Of a DNA stretch of 64,000 nucleotides, positions 43,240-53,368 are shown one piece after another. The position numbers and the translations under genes were made by a program. The notes beneath the pieces were generated by a model. That model had not been told where the DNA came from and did not search any database. It was given only the letters and a program-made list of their open reading frames with translations. How positions within the stretch are numbered: position 1 is the first letter of the stretch; every line of letters starts with the position of its first letter. Origin of the DNA: Gemmatimonadaceae bacterium (GTDB lineage: Bacteria; Gemmatimonadota; Gemmatimonadetes; Gemmatimonadales; Gemmatimonadaceae); NCBI GenBank assembly GCA_030647905.1, contig JAUSJA010000025.1, positions 235,741 to 299,740 on the forward strand, in the 5' to 3' direction.

Positions 43240-44274
43240 GTGTTCGATAATAATGTGCTCTTGATAACCGGCGGCACCGGCTCCTTCGGCAACGCTGTAC
43301 TTCGGCGCTTCCTGCAGACCGGCATTCGCGAGATCCGCATCTTCAGTCGGGACGAGAAGAAGCAGGACGACATGCGCAAGCTGTACGCCAGCGACAAGCT
43401 AAAGTTCTATATCGGCGACGTCCGTGACCCGATGAGCGTGATGAACGCGATGCGCAGCGTGGACTATGTCTTCCACGCGGCGGCGCTGAAGCAGGTGCCG
43501 TCCTGCGAATTCCATCCGATGGAAGCGGTCAAGACCAATGTGATCGGCGCCGAGAACGTGGTCGAGGCCGCGATCCAGTGCGGAGTGCGCAAGGTGATCT
43601 GCCTGAGCACCGATAAGGCGGTGTATCCGATCAACGCCATGGGCATCTCCAAGGCGATGATGGAAAAGGTTTTCGTCGCCAAATCGAGAAACGTCGATCC
43701 GGCCAAGACCACTATCTGCGGCACGCGCTACGGCAACGTGATGGCCTCGCGCGGGTCGGTGATCCCGTTGTTCGTCGAGCAGATTCTGGCGGGCCGGCCG
43801 GTGACGATCACCGATCCCGGGATGACGCGCTTCATGATGACGCTGGAAGATGCCGTCGACCTGGTGCTGTACGCCTTCAACCATGCCAACAGCGGCGATA
43901 TCTTCGTGCAGAAGGCGCCGGCGGCCACGCTGGACGTGCTGGCGCGGTCGCTGTTCGATCTACTGGGCAAGCCGGAGCACCGCATTGACATCATCGGCAC
44001 CCGCCACGGCGAGAAGCAGCACGAGACCCTGCTCAGCCGCGAGGAGCGGGCTCATGCCCAGGATCTGGAGGGCTACTTCCGCATCCCGCCGGACCTGCGC
44101 GACCTCAACTACGGCAAGTTCATGGAGCAAGGCGAGACGCGGATCTCCAGCAGCGAGGACTACACCTCGCACAATACAGAGCGCTTGGCCGTGGAAGGGA
44201 TGAAGACGCTGCTGCTGAAGCTGGACTTCATCCGGGACCTGATCGCCGGCCGTCCGGCCAAGCCGGTGGATTGA
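43240..44274 (+). CDS. wbjB: UDP-GlcNAc 4,6-dehydratase/5-epimerase (WbjB/CapE type)
   Basis: 344 residues, GTG start with AGGGG 7 bp upstream. Rossmann loop ITGGTGSFGNAVLRRF, NAD-site DVRD, catalytic Lys-type motif STDKAVYPINAMGISKAMMEK (short-chain family with the active-site Met-Lys pattern of inverting 4,6-dehydratases), and the C-terminal SSSEDYTSHNTERL. It starts UDP-N-acetyl-L-fucosamine synthesis from UDP-GlcNAc. First of four tightly coupled genes (gaps of 3 bp or overlaps). Confidence 0.92.
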   Translation: MFDNNVLLITGGTGSFGNAVLRRFLQTGIREIRIFSRDEKKQDDMRKLYASDKLKFYIGDVRDPMSVMNAMRSVDYVFHAAALKQVPSCEFHPMEAVKTNVIGAENVVEAAIQCGVRKVICLSTDKAVYPINAMGISKAMMEKVFVAKSRNVDPAKTTICGTRYGNVMASRGSVIPLFVEQILAGRPVTITDPGMTRFMMTLEDAVDLVLYAFNHANSGDIFVQKAPAATLDVLARSLFDLLGKPEHRIDIIGTRHGEKQHETLLSREERAHAQDLEGYFRIPPDLRDLNYGKFMEQGETRISSSEDYTSHNTERLAVEGMKTLLLKLDFIRDLIAGRPAKPVD

Positions 44275-44277
44275 GCG

Positions 44278-45384
44278 ATGAGAGTCCTGGTGACCGGCGT
44301 CGACGGCTTCATCGGCAGGAACCTGCAGGTGGCGCTGAACGAGCGCGACGGCTACGAGATGCTGCCCGTAACCCGCGCCACCACAACGGCGGAACTGGCG
44401 CAGGCGGTGGCACAGGCCGATGCGGTGGTGCATCTGGCCGGGGTCAACCGACCGCAGGATCCGGCCGAGTTCGCTACGGGCAACGTCGACTTCACCGCGC
44501 AACTGTGCGAGGCGCTGCGCGCGACGGGGCGGGCGGTGCCGGTGGCGTTCGCGTCCTCAATCCAGGCCGAGCGGGACAACCCGTACGGGCTGAGCAAGCG
44601 CGCCGCCGAGCAGCATCTGGCCGACTACGCCGAGCGCAGCTGCGCGGGCGTCGTGCTGTACCGGCTGGCCAACGTGTTCGGCAAGTGGTGTCGACCCAAC
44701 TACAACTCGGCGGTGGCGACGTTCTGCCACAACATCGCGCGCGGTCTGCCGATCCGCGTCGACGATCCGGCCGCCGAGGTGCGGTTGGTGTACGTGGACG
44801 ACGTGGTTGCGGAGCTACTGCGTTTCCTGGACGCGCCGCCGCAGGGCGCGGTGTTCGCCGAGGTGGGGCCGGTCTACACCGCGACCGTGGGCGAGCTGGC
44901 GCGGCAGATCAACGCTTTCCGTGAGGTGCGCGACACCCTCGTCACCGAGCGTGTGGGCGAAGGGCTTGTGCGGGCGCTGTATTCGACCTACGCCAGCTAC
45001 CTGCCGCCGGAAGCCTTCAGTTACGGCGTGCCGAAGTACGGCGATCCGCGCGGCGTGTTCGTGGAGATGCTGAAGACCAAGGATTCGGGGCAGTTCTCGT
45101 TCTTTACCGCACATCCTGGGGTGACGCGTGGCGGTCACTACCACCACACCAAAACCGAGAAGTTCCTGGTCATCAAGGGCAAGGCACGCTTCAAGTTTCG
45201 CCACGTCCTTACGGACGAAACCTATGCGCTGGAGACTTCCGGCGGGGAACCGGTTATCGTCGAGACCATCCCCGGCTGGGCGCACGACATCACCAACATC
45301 GGCGAGGACGAGATGGTGGTGATGCTGTGGGTCAACGAGATCTTCGATCGCGCTAAACCCGATACCATTGCCAGCAAGGTATGA
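44278..45384 (+). CDS. wbjC: UDP-2-acetamido-2,6-dideoxy-talose reductase (WbjC/CapF type)
   Basis: 368 residues. N-terminal SDR domain ([32 protein letters not shown]) and a C-terminal cupin domain ([20 protein letters not shown]) as in CapF: the SDR half reduces the 4-keto sugar and the zinc-binding cupin half epimerises at C3. Second step of UDP-L-FucNAc synthesis. Overlaps the next gene by 4 bp. Confidence 0.93.
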   Translation: MRVLVTGVDGFIGRNLQVALNERDGYEMLPVTRATTTAELAQAVAQADAVVHLAGVNRPQDPAEFATGNVDFTAQLCEALRATGRAVPVAFASSIQAERDNPYGLSKRAAEQHLADYAERSCAGVVLYRLANVFGKWCRPNYNSAVATFCHNIARGLPIRVDDPAAEVRLVYVDDVVAELLRFLDAPPQGAVFAEVGPVYTATVGELARQINAFREVRDTLVTERVGEGLVRALYSTYASYLPPEAFSYGVPKYGDPRGVFVEMLKTKDSGQFSFFTAHPGVTRGGHYHHTKTEKFLVIKGKARFKFRHVLTDETYALETSGGEPVIVETIPGWAHDITNIGEDEMVVMLWVNEIFDRAKPDTIASKV

Positions 45385-46517
45385 GCATGAAGAAATTGAA
45401 AGTTGCTACGGTGGTTGGGACTCGCCCGGAGATCATCCGGCTGTCGCGTGTCCTAACGAAGCTGGATGAGCACTGCGAGCACGTGCTGATCCATACCGGT
45501 CAGAATTACGACTACGAACTCAACGAGGTCCTTTTCAGCGACCTCGACATCCGCAAGCCCGATCACTTCCTCGAAGCGGCCGGTGCGACCGGCGCCGAGA
45601 CGATCGGCAAGGTGATCATCGCGGTCGACCAGGTGCTGGGCGAGGTGCAGCCCGACGCGATGCTGGTGTTGGGGGACACCAACAGCTGCCTGGCCGTTAT
45701 CCCGGCCAAGCGCCGCAAGATCCCGACCTTCCACATGGAGGCGGGGAACCGTTGCTTCGACATGCGTGTACCCGAGGAGATCAACCGCCGCATCGTCGAC
45801 CATACCGCCGACATCAACCTGACCTACAGCGACATCGCTCGCGAATACCTGCTGGCCGAGGGGCTGCCGCCGGACCGCGTCATAAAGACCGGGAGCCCGA
45901 TGTGCGAGGTGTTGGCGCATTACGAGGATCGTATCGAAGCCTCCGACGTGCTGTCGCGGCTGGGCGTGGCGCCGCGCGATTATTTCGTTGTCAGCGCGCA
46001 CCGCGAGGAGAACATCGAGTCCGACCGCAATTTCCTCGGGCTGGTTGAGGTGCTGAACACCGTTGCGGCGACCTACCAGTGTCCGATCATCGTCTCGACC
46101 CACCCACGCACACGCAAGCGCATCGGCGCGATGGACGTACAGCTGGATCCGCTGGTACAGCTGCTCAAGCCACTGGGCTTCTCGGACTACGTGAAGCTGC
46201 AGAAGTGCGCCAAGGCGGTGCTGTCGGACAGCGGCACGATCAACGAGGAGTCTTCCATCCTCAATTTCCACGCGCTGAACCTGCGCGAGGCGCACGAGCG
46301 CCCGGAAGGAATGGAAGAAGGGGCGGTGATGATGGTCGGCCTGAGTCCGGAGCGGGCGCTGCAGGGTCTGGCCATCTTGAAGTCGCAATCGATCGGCGCT
46401 GAACGCTTGTTGCGTCAGGTGGCCGACTACAGCATGCCGAACGTGTCCGACAAGGTGGTGCGCATTATCCACAGCTATACCGATTACGTGAACCGCGTGG
46501 TCTGGAAGCGTTACTGA
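45381..46517 (+). CDS. wbjD: UDP-N-acetyl 2-epimerase (WbjD/CapG type)
   Basis: 378 residues of the WecB fold: [15 protein letters not shown] at the start, [53 protein letters not shown] and the [13 protein letters not shown] loop. The EEG/HERPE features separate it from WecB proper and match the epimerase that finishes UDP-L-FucNAc. Overlaps genes on both sides by 1-4 bp. Confidence 0.93.
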   Translation: MSMKKLKVATVVGTRPEIIRLSRVLTKLDEHCEHVLIHTGQNYDYELNEVLFSDLDIRKPDHFLEAAGATGAETIGKVIIAVDQVLGEVQPDAMLVLGDTNSCLAVIPAKRRKIPTFHMEAGNRCFDMRVPEEINRRIVDHTADINLTYSDIAREYLLAEGLPPDRVIKTGSPMCEVLAHYEDRIEASDVLSRLGVAPRDYFVVSAHREENIESDRNFLGLVEVLNTVAATYQCPIIVSTHPRTRKRIGAMDVQLDPLVQLLKPLGFSDYVKLQKCAKAVLSDSGTINEESSILNFHALNLREAHERPEGMEEGAVMMVGLSPERALQGLAILKSQSIGAERLLRQVADYSMPNVSDKVVRIIHSYTDYVNRVVWKRY

Positions 46518-47731
46518 TGCGGCTGCTGCTCATCGCCGACACCTATGTGCCGGTACGCATTTCCGGTGCGCTGCAGATGCGGGATCTGGCCAGGGAACTG
46601 CTCGCCCAAGGGCATGAGCCCACGGTTGTGACGCCGGCATCCGATGTCGGTGCAGCCTGGCAGTTGGAGCGTCTCGATGGTGTCGAGGTTCTGCGCGTCA
46701 GGGCGCCGCGTACCAAGGACGTGTGGCTCGTGCAGCGCGCTATCGCTGAATGTCTGCTCCCTTTCATCATGCTCCGCGCCCTGCGTAACAGCCCCGTGGG
46801 CGTAAAGAACTGGGGTGGCGTTGTCTGGTATTCGCCCACAATCTTTTTTGGCCCATTGGTCAAGGCACTCAAGACGTGGAGCAAATGCCCGGCTTACCTG
46901 ATCGTGCGCGATCTGTTCCCTGACTGGGCGGTCGATGCGGGCGTGATGCGCAAAGGTGTGCCGTACCGGTTCTTCAAGTGGGTCGAACGCTACCAATATG
47001 GCGTGGCGGACGTGATCGGCGTGCAGACGCCAGCCAATGCGCCCTTGGTGGCGGCGGACAGTCGACAGGGCTCCGCCCGCATTGAGGTCCTGCACAACTG
47101 GCTTGCAGCGCCCGTAAGGAAAGAATGCGATGTAGACCTCTCCCATGGTCCGTTGGCGGGCAGGACGATCTTTGTTTACGCGGGCAACATGGGCACCGCG
47201 CAGGGCATGGATGCACTATTGGACGTGGCGGCGCGCATGCAGACCCGTGACGACGTCGGTTTCCTGTTCGTGGGTCGCGGAAGCGATGTTCCACGCCTGC
47301 GGGCTTTGGCGAAGGAACTGGGGCTGCGCAATGTCCTGTTCATGGATGAAGTGGATTCGGCCCAGATCCCCGGGTTGCTGGCGCAATGCCATGTCGGCCT
47401 CATTGCGCTCGATCCCAGACACAATACCCACAATATTCCGGGGAAATTTCTCACCTACCTGCGTGCCGGAATGCCGGTGTTGGCGCGCATAAACCCCGGC
47501 AACGATCTCCAAGCCATCATCGACGAGGAGAACGTAGGTTACGCCGTCGCGGGCGATCCCATCGTTGCCCTGCATGCCTATGCGGAGCAACTGGCTTCGG
47601 ATCCCGAACTCAGGGCGCGCATGGCAACCAATGGCTTGGTGCTTGCGGAGCGGATGTTCTCCCCGACGAGTGCGGCGCGACAGGTGGTCGCCGGGCTTGC
47701 GAAATCGGATCTTCGGGCGCCTGCTGCTTGA
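46517..47731 (+). CDS. wbuB: GT4 glycosyltransferase, WbuB type (L-FucNAc transferase)
   Basis: 404 residues with GT-B fold: N-terminal ISGALQMRDLARELLAQGHE, PAYLIVRDLFPDWAVDAGVM typical of WbuB, and the C-terminal nucleotide site TIFVYAGNMGTAQGMDALLD, FVGRGSDVPRLRALA, NIPGKFLTYLRAGMPVLARI. Starts at the base where wbjD ends (TGATG). By operon membership it probably adds L-FucNAc to the lipid-linked repeat. The codon style is like proteobacterial O-antigen genes. Confidence 0.9.
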   Translation: MRLLLIADTYVPVRISGALQMRDLARELLAQGHEPTVVTPASDVGAAWQLERLDGVEVLRVRAPRTKDVWLVQRAIAECLLPFIMLRALRNSPVGVKNWGGVVWYSPTIFFGPLVKALKTWSKCPAYLIVRDLFPDWAVDAGVMRKGVPYRFFKWVERYQYGVADVIGVQTPANAPLVAADSRQGSARIEVLHNWLAAPVRKECDVDLSHGPLAGRTIFVYAGNMGTAQGMDALLDVAARMQTRDDVGFLFVGRGSDVPRLRALAKELGLRNVLFMDEVDSAQIPGLLAQCHVGLIALDPRHNTHNIPGKFLTYLRAGMPVLARINPGNDLQAIIDEENVGYAVAGDPIVALHAYAEQLASDPELRARMATNGLVLAERMFSPTSAARQVVAGLAKSDLRAPAA

Positions 47732-47810
47732 TTATGGATTGCCGCCCGCCCCTCCCGCGCGTGAAATCGGGATGGCAGCACTTGAAGACAGCGCTGAGTC
47801 TCTAGCCGTC

Positions 47811-47905
47811 AGGCGCGGCGCACCGCTTCCGCCTTGACCGGTTCTTCCACGGTCGGCATCCTATGGGGGGTGAAAGTCGGGCACCAGTGCATTCGCAGCC
47901 TGATG
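47811..47905 (-). repeat. Second copy of a capD 3' end
   Basis: The sequence repeats, with about 85-90% identity, the last 90 bp of the capD pseudogene at 40553-40640 in the same orientation (both encode MPTVEEPVK.EAVR.A at the C-terminus). An extra G breaks the frame. The two copies bracket the fragment zone plus the FucNAc operon and look like the edges of an insertion or recombination. Confidence 0.9.
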
Positions 47906-47949
47906 TTCAAGCGTTGAACGAACCTTTCGTGTCCCAGGCCCTGCCTGAC

Positions 47950-48288
47950 ATGCCCGTGACCGATTCCTCGATCCTGCGTGTCCTTCGACTGCTCGACGCG
48001 AGCCCGCGGCTCACGTAGCGGGAGATGGCGCGCGAGCTGGGTGTGAGTCTCGGGAAGTCGAACTATTGCCTGCGCGCGTTGACTGGCAAGGGGTTCGTGA
48101 AGGTTCAGAACTTTCGCAAGAGCACGAAGAAGCGTGGTTACGTCTATCTGCTGACCCCAGAGGGAGTAGCGGCCAAGGCGGATCTGACGCGATACTTTCT
48201 GGCGCGTAAGCGCGAGGAGTACGACGCTCTCCGGCTCGATATCGAGCGGCTTCAGCGAGAGAGCGAGAGCGCTGTAGAAGTACTGTAG
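47950..48288 (+). pseudogene. EPS-associated MarR-type regulator with internal TAG
   Basis: From ATG 47950 the frame reads DSSILRVLRLLDASPRLT, then TAG (48016-48018) where Gln is expected, then REMARELGVSLGKSNYCLRAL, KGFVKVQNFRKSTKKRGYVY, and a coiled tail to a normal stop. It is the winged-helix regulator found at the head of exopolysaccharide loci, just before the UpxY/NusG-like gene. Apart from the single CAG-to-TAG change it is complete. A shorter product from ATG 48025 would lack the first helices of the DNA-binding domain. Confidence 0.85.
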
Positions 48289-48366
48289 TTCGCAGGTCGC
48301 TGGGTTTGTCGAAACTTCTTCCACGGTTTTTCACGAGAATGTGACTGACCGTGCATCCGGGTGCTC

Positions 48367-48906
48367 ATGATTCATTCTGCCAGCTCTCATGAAGCTCAGC
48401 CAGATTCGTGGTTCGTGATCTGGACGGAGTCGCGCGCTGAGAAAAAAGTGGAGGCGCGGATCGCCGCGCTGGGGCTCTCGCCGTGGCTTCCCACGTTTAA
48501 GGAGCGGCACCGCTGGAGCGACCGCTGGCGGGAGGTCGTCTGCCCGCTGTTTCCGGGCTATCTTTTTGCGCGAACCCGCTCGGTGGAGTGGCACAAGGTG
48601 CTGAGCACGCCTGGGGTTTTGACGGTGGTCAAGCGGGAGGGACGCCCAGCGCTGCTCGCGGACGCTTTCGTCGCGGGGCTCCGCGATGCGATCGAGCGGA
48701 ACGGGGCCGCGCCCGAGCCGGTGGCCGAGGCGGTGGACTACCGCCCGGGCGATGAGGTGGTGGTCGTTCAGGAGGGCCCGCTCAAAGGGGTGCGCGGCGT
48801 GGTGCGCGAGCGGCGGAGCGGGAGGCAGCTCGTGATCTGGGTGTCGGAGATAGGGCGCGGGGTCGCGTTCACGATCGGGCCGGCGCTGGTGAAGGCAGCG
48901 GGTTAG
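48367..48906 (+). CDS. UpxY/RfaH-like transcription antiterminator
   Basis: 179 residues from ATG 48367 (GTG 48361 is also possible). NusG N-terminal domain: WFVIWTESRAEKKVEARIAA, CPLFPGYLFAR, TPGVLTVVKREGRPALL; C-terminal KOW domain: YRPGDEVVVVQEGPLKGVRG. Paralogs of NusG encoded in capsule loci ride on RNA polymerase and keep long polysaccharide operons from premature termination; here it precedes the Wzz and sugar genes. Its stop overlaps the sufU remnant on the other strand. Confidence 0.9.
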   Translation: MIHSASSHEAQPDSWFVIWTESRAEKKVEARIAALGLSPWLPTFKERHRWSDRWREVVCPLFPGYLFARTRSVEWHKVLSTPGVLTVVKREGRPALLADAFVAGLRDAIERNGAAPEPVAEAVDYRPGDEVVVVQEGPLKGVRGVVRERRSGRQLVIWVSEIGRGVAFTIGPALVKAAG

Positions 48907-49290
48907 CCGCGCCGGTTGATCCCTTCATCGAACGCACTCCAAGCGAGCATGGCGCATTTCACGCGGGCCGGGAACCTCGAGACTGCTGAGAGCGCGCGCA
49001 TCTTGAGCATCGCCGCGGATCATCTCCCGGTACCGCTCGCGCATCGTCTCGATCTCGGCGGCGGTATTCCCCTTGATGAGCTGAGTCATCATTGAGGCTG
49101 CTGACTGGGAGATGGCGCAGCCGCAGCCGGAGAATTTCACGTCGCTCACGCGGTCGCCGTCGAATGAGAGATGGAGGTCAATCTCGCCGCCGCAGTGCGG
49201 GCGCTTCATGGTGACCGTCTCGTGGCGCGATTCGATCGTACCATATGTTTTGCGGTCGGCGGTAGTGGTCGAGGATGAGCTCCTGTTACA
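48903..49290 (-). pseudogene. Decayed SufU Fe-S scaffold gene
   Basis: Minus-strand pieces in order: QELILDHYRRPQN (after a TAA where Tyr is expected), frame change at 49228 or so, then GTIESRHETVTMKRPHCGGE, GDRVSDVKFSGCGCAISQSA, and after another frame change FPARVKCAMLAWSAFDEGI to TAA 48903. These cover the three Cys of SufU (CGG, GCGC, KCAMLAW). Two frameshifts and one nonsense codon make it a clear pseudogene. Confidence 0.8.
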
Positions 49291-49445
49291 TTGCTTGGAG
49301 CGCGGCGGAGTTATTTGACCCGGCGAGACTGAAGATGGAGCGAGCCTTGTGGAGCCCGGCGACGAGGGCGTCGAGGTCGGACTCGTCGTTGTAGTTGTAG
49401 AAGGACGTTCGCGCCGTGACGGGGACTTCGAGGCGGGACCACATC
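49286..49445 (-). pseudogene. C-terminal fragment of SufS cysteine desulfurase
   Basis: WSRLEVPVTARTSFYNYNDE and LDALVAGLHKARSIF are the end of a SufS-type desulfurase, directly followed by sufU as in normal suf operons. All upstream parts, including the PLP lysine and active-site Cys, are missing; the junction is with the oppositely oriented fragment at 49.4 kb. Confidence 0.7.
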
Positions 49446-49479
49446 GAATTCGATCCCGAATTGCTCAGACCCACTGATA

Positions 49480-49826
49480 TAACAGTCAGCCGTGAAAATC
49501 CTCAGTGTGCCCACAGCTACCTCGAACGGCAGGCGACGCACTTCATGCCGGACGTGCGCGAGCATGACGAAGTCACGGTATGGAGATGGCACCGAGACGG
49601 CGACTCGGACCCTAATTGGTGGGAGGTCGTGCTTCCGCTTCTCGCCGCCGATGAACGGCGGATCGGATCGCTCATCATCTGGGAAAAGGGTGAAGCCGCC
49701 ATCAGTCTGTCACACATTCACGTGATCAGCAGCCACCTGCGAATCGAGCTCCAGAAGCGGATCCAGCTAATCGGCTGGACGCCCGCCGATCCCGCCGTCG
49801 CCGACGGGGTCAGGTTTTCGCTGTAA
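49480..49826 (+). pseudogene. C-terminal domain fragment, probably of a WecA-like transferase
   Basis: An open frame reads NWWEVVLPLLAADERRIGSL, IIWEKGEAAISLSHIHVISS, HLRIELQKRIQ. I associate this domain with the soluble tails of undecaprenyl-phosphate sugar transferases in this phylum (compare the tail of the gene at 38434), but the membrane part is absent. The available ATG at 49416 lies in sequence antisense to sufS. So it is probably a 5'-truncated remnant. Family assignment is tentative. Confidence 0.4.
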
Positions 49827-49955
49827 CAAGACCGTCCGCGTCGCGCAGCCACGCTGCTATCTTTGACGTGGAGTTCCCGACATATGAAGCTGCGACCGGC
49901 GTCGAGGCGGTCCTACCGTGCGAGCGCGGTTGACGAACCGTGGAGTGAGAAATGT

Positions 49956-51020
49956 ATGACTGAGGCTGAGCGGCGCGACGACGATGAATTGTCGCTCTTC
50001 GCACTGGGAACGACGTTGCTGCAAAATCGCTGGCGGCTGGGCCGTTGGATCCTCATCGGCGCGGTGGTGGCGGCCTTTTTCGCGTTCTCGCGGCCGACCC
50101 TGTTCCGGGCGTCGGCGGCATTTGTCCCACAGGGCAACAACGAACCCGGGCGACCGGGGCTGGCGAGCTTCGCCGAACAGTTCGGCGTCTCATCGCCCGC
50201 CGGTAACCAGTCGCTCTCTCCCGATTTTTACGTGCGGCTCCTGAAATCCCGGGTCCTACTCGGGCCGATCGTGGCATCCACCTTCGCGGTACCCGAGATG
50301 CGCGGACAACAGATTCCGTTCGTTGATCTGTTCGACATCCAAGGGGGCTCCGCCGAGGCGCGCCGGGAAAAGGGGGTTGATCTGCTCAGTGGGATCGTGA
50401 CCGTCACTACGGTAAAGGCCACCGGAGTGGTGCAAGTCTCTGCCGTGACCAAATGGCGAAGCATCTCGCTGGCCATCGTGAGCCGTCTCGTGAACGGGCT
50501 CAACGACTATAACGAAAGGATTCGTCAAGGTGCGGCATCGTCCGAGCGTAGATTCGTCGAGGGACGGCTCGCTCTCGCGAGGTCGGACCTGCGCGCGACC
50601 GAGGACCGATTAGAAGAGTTTCTCAGGACGAACAGGAATTTGGGGAATTCGCCGGAGCTGATCATGGAACGCGAGCGCCTGCAGCGGGACGTGACTCTGC
50701 GCCAGCAGGTTTACACGGCGCTGACTCAGTCTTATGAGGAGGCGCGCATTCGTGAGGTTCGCGACGTTCCGATAATCACTGTCTTCGAGCCGCCGGGTGT
50801 GCCGACTCGACCGGAACCGCGCGGACGGTTGAAGCTTCTGATCATCGGCCTGTTCGTGGGCGCCAGTGTCGGTGCGTCGCTCGTTCTTGCTTCAGTCATG
50901 ATGCGGCGACGCCGAATGGAAGTAGACGCGGAAGCCGACGAATTCTTCGGTGTCCTCGCCGAAATCAAGCACGAGGTGCTGGCCCCCATTCAGATGTTGG
51001 AGAGATGGCACCGCGGGTGA
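49956..51020 (+). CDS. Wzz-type polysaccharide chain-length protein
   Basis: 354 residues from ATG 49956 ([18 protein letters not shown]). Layout is classic Wzz: membrane helix 1 ([15 protein letters not shown]), a long periplasmic coiled coil ([49 protein letters not shown]), a proline-rich exit [15 protein letters not shown] and helix 2 ([20 protein letters not shown]). It sets polymer length in Wzy-dependent synthesis; no BY-kinase domain is fused. Confidence 0.9.
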   Translation: MTEAERRDDDELSLFALGTTLLQNRWRLGRWILIGAVVAAFFAFSRPTLFRASAAFVPQGNNEPGRPGLASFAEQFGVSSPAGNQSLSPDFYVRLLKSRVLLGPIVASTFAVPEMRGQQIPFVDLFDIQGGSAEARREKGVDLLSGIVTVTTVKATGVVQVSAVTKWRSISLAIVSRLVNGLNDYNERIRQGAASSERRFVEGRLALARSDLRATEDRLEEFLRTNRNLGNSPELIMERERLQRDVTLRQQVYTALTQSYEEARIREVRDVPIITVFEPPGVPTRPEPRGRLKLLIIGLFVGASVGASLVLASVMMRRRRMEVDAEADEFFGVLAEIKHEVLAPIQMLERWHRG

Positions 51021-51036
51021 GGCCGGCAAATACAGC

Positions 51037-52044
51037 GTGAAGGTTCTCCTAACTGGATCGGCGGGTTTCATCGGTTCCGCTCTCGCTCTTCGCCTGCTGG
51101 ATCACGGGGATGAGGTCATCGGTATCGACAACCATAATTCCTATTATGACCCGGCGCTCAAGGAGGCGAGGTTGGCGCGGCATGCCTCCCATCCCAACTA
51201 CACTCATCTCCGGATCGACCTCGCGGACGGCGCTGAGCTGGCACGAGCGTTCGAGCGCCACCAGCCAACAAGAGTCGCCCACCTTGGGGCGCAGGCCGGA
51301 GTGCGATATTCGATCGAGCACCCGCACGTCTATGTACAGAGCAACCTCGTCGGTTTTGCCAACGTTCTCGAGGGCTGCCGCGCCGTCAACGTCGAGCATC
51401 TTGTTTATGCGAGCAGCTCGAGCGTGTACGGGTCCAACTCCACGCTGCCATTTTCCGCACATCACAACGTTGACCATCCTCTGAGCCTGTACGCGGCTAC
51501 GAAAAAGTCAAATGAGCTGATGGCCCACACCTACAGTCATCTTTATGGGTTGCCGACGACGGGACTTCGATTCTTCACGGTGTATGGGCCGTGGGGGCGT
51601 CCCGACATGGCGCTGTTCAAGTTCACTGAGGCGATCCTTGCGGGAAAAAAAATCGAACTCTTCAACCACGGAAGGCACCGTCGTGACTTCACCTACATCG
51701 ACGACATTGTCGAAGGGCTGATCCGCGTTCTCGACAAGGCGCCGCAACCGACGCCTGACTGGGACGGATCAAACCCCGATCCGGCGACGAGCGCGGCTCC
51801 GTGGCGCGTGTATAACATCGGGAACAACAGGCCGGTTAATCTCCTCGACTGCATCGCGACGCTCGAGTCGGCTCTGGGAAAGACGGCGGAGAAGGAATAT
51901 CTGCCGATGCAGCCCGGTGACGTGCCCGACACCTTCGCGGACGTTAGCGATCTGGTCGAGGACTTCGGATACAAGCCGACGACTTCAATCGCCGAGGGGA
52001 TAGGGCGGTTCGTTGTCTGGTACAAGGATTATTTCAGGGTTTGA
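51037..52044 (+). CDS. UDP-glucuronate 4-epimerase-like SDR
   Basis: 335 residues from GTG 51037. Rossmann loop [17 protein letters not shown], the [14 protein letters not shown] insert and [20 protein letters not shown] are signatures of the GalE subgroup acting on UDP-glucuronate; catalytic SSSVYGSN...[11 protein letters not shown] (YxxxK). It would supply UDP-galacturonate for the polysaccharide. Confidence 0.9.
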   Translation: MKVLLTGSAGFIGSALALRLLDHGDEVIGIDNHNSYYDPALKEARLARHASHPNYTHLRIDLADGAELARAFERHQPTRVAHLGAQAGVRYSIEHPHVYVQSNLVGFANVLEGCRAVNVEHLVYASSSSVYGSNSTLPFSAHHNVDHPLSLYAATKKSNELMAHTYSHLYGLPTTGLRFFTVYGPWGRPDMALFKFTEAILAGKKIELFNHGRHRRDFTYIDDIVEGLIRVLDKAPQPTPDWDGSNPDPATSAAPWRVYNIGNNRPVNLLDCIATLESALGKTAEKEYLPMQPGDVPDTFADVSDLVEDFGYKPTTSIAEGIGRFVVWYKDYFRV

Positions 52045-52067
52045 GAAAGAGAGACGTCTAGGGTCAA

Positions 52068-53067
52068 ATGATCATAACGCGAACGCCGTTCCGCATTTCT
52101 TTTTTCGGCGGGGGAACTGACTACCCGGCCTGGTACCAGGAGCCCGGCGGAGTCGTCCTGGCTACCACCATCGACAAGTATTGCCACATAAGCTGCCGCC
52201 ACCTTCCACCGTTCTTCGAGCATAAGCACGGGATCGTGTATTCGCGCATCGAGAACGTGCGTGAGATCGACGAGATCGAGCACCCGGCGGTACGGGCGAT
52301 ACTGGCATGGGCGGGCTGCGACAAGGGACTCGAGATACATCACGACGGCGATCTTCCCGCGTGAAGCGGTCTCGGGTCGAGCTCGTGCTTCACCCGTCGG
52401 GCTGATCCACGCTCTCGCTGCGCTCGACGGGAAGTACGTGAGCAAGGAGACGCTCGCCAAGGATGCGATCCACATCGAGCAGAACATCATCCGCGAGAAC
52501 GTCGGTTCGCAGGACCAGATCTCCGCCGCGTTCGGCGGATTCAACCGGATCGAGTTCAGACAGAACGACACCTTTCAGGTTTCACCGGTAATTCTTCACA
52601 GGGACCGGCTGCAAGAACTTCAGAGCCGTTTGATGCTTTGCTTCACCGGAGTCTCGCGAACAGCTTCAGAGATCGCCAAGGCGCAGATCGAGAATTCGAA
52701 GAATCGCCAGACCGAGCTGAAGCGGATGACCGAGATGGTGGACGAAGCGATCCAGATCCTTCAGAGCCCGAACGCTTCGATCGACGAATTCGGCGAGCTC
52801 CTGCACCACGGTTGGCTGCACAAGCGCAAGCTGTCGGAGAAGGTTTCCACACCGGAGATAGACTCGCTCTACGAGGCGGCACGGGGAGCCGGCGCGATCG
52901 GAGGGAAGCTTCTCGGAGCGGGGGGCGGAGGATTCCTGCTGCTGTTCGTGAGGCCCGAGCTTCGGCCGGAGGTGCAGGACGTTCTGAAGACGCTCGTCCA
53001 CGTGCCGTTCGAGTTCGACGATTCCGGGAGCCGAGTGGTGCTCTATCAGCCGAACGGCTTCTTTTGA
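52068..53067 (+). pseudogene. Broken heptose kinase (HddA-like GHMP kinase)
   Basis: ATG 52068: TRTPFRISFFGGGTDYPAWY, CRHLPPFFEHKHGIVYSRIE, LEIHHDGDLPA, then TGA (52362-52364) where Arg (CGA) fits, followed in frame by SGLGSS and one extra C that shifts to the frame VGLIHALAALDGKYVSKETL through GGKLLGAGGGGFLLLFV to 53067. Both lesions fall in the ATP-binding PxxxGLGSSS loop. The intact paralog is at 57051, about 60% alike by eye. Confidence 0.92.
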
Positions 53068-53137
53068 GCCCGGCTTGAAAAAAGGTTCTGCACGGCATTC
53101 CCCGGCATTCCGTGAAGAACCATTTTTTACATGAAGG

Positions 53138-53368
53138 GCGGACCCCTTCGCGGCGATCTACACGTCACTCGGCTGCCAATTCCAATGTAATTTCTGCATG
53201 ATCAACATCGTGAACAGGACCTCCCAGGAATCCGATGTGACGTCAATGGATTCCCGCGGCATGCGGATTTGGAGCCCAGAACATATTCTCGGCGAATTTC
53301 AAAAGCTGTGGGATCTGGGTGTTCGAACCGTGCGCATTTCCGATGAGATGCTCCCACTCGGTGAATGA
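53138..53368 (+). pseudogene. Radical SAM protein fragment
   Basis: The frame DPFAAIYTSLGCQFQCNFCM contains the CxxxCxxC cluster that binds the SAM-coordinating [4Fe-4S], then GMRIWSPEHILGEFQKLWDL and VRTVRISDEM before a stop. This is the start of the radical SAM barrel of a B12-type enzyme; the domains before and after are missing. It runs directly into the SIS-domain fragment. Confidence 0.75.

Noticed and set aside
10877..52364. Reassigned stop codon explaining the many in-frame stops
   Set aside because: TGA, TAG and TAA all appear, at positions expected to be Cys, Gly, Arg, Gln and Tyr; intact genes use all three stops normally. Independent mutations fit better.
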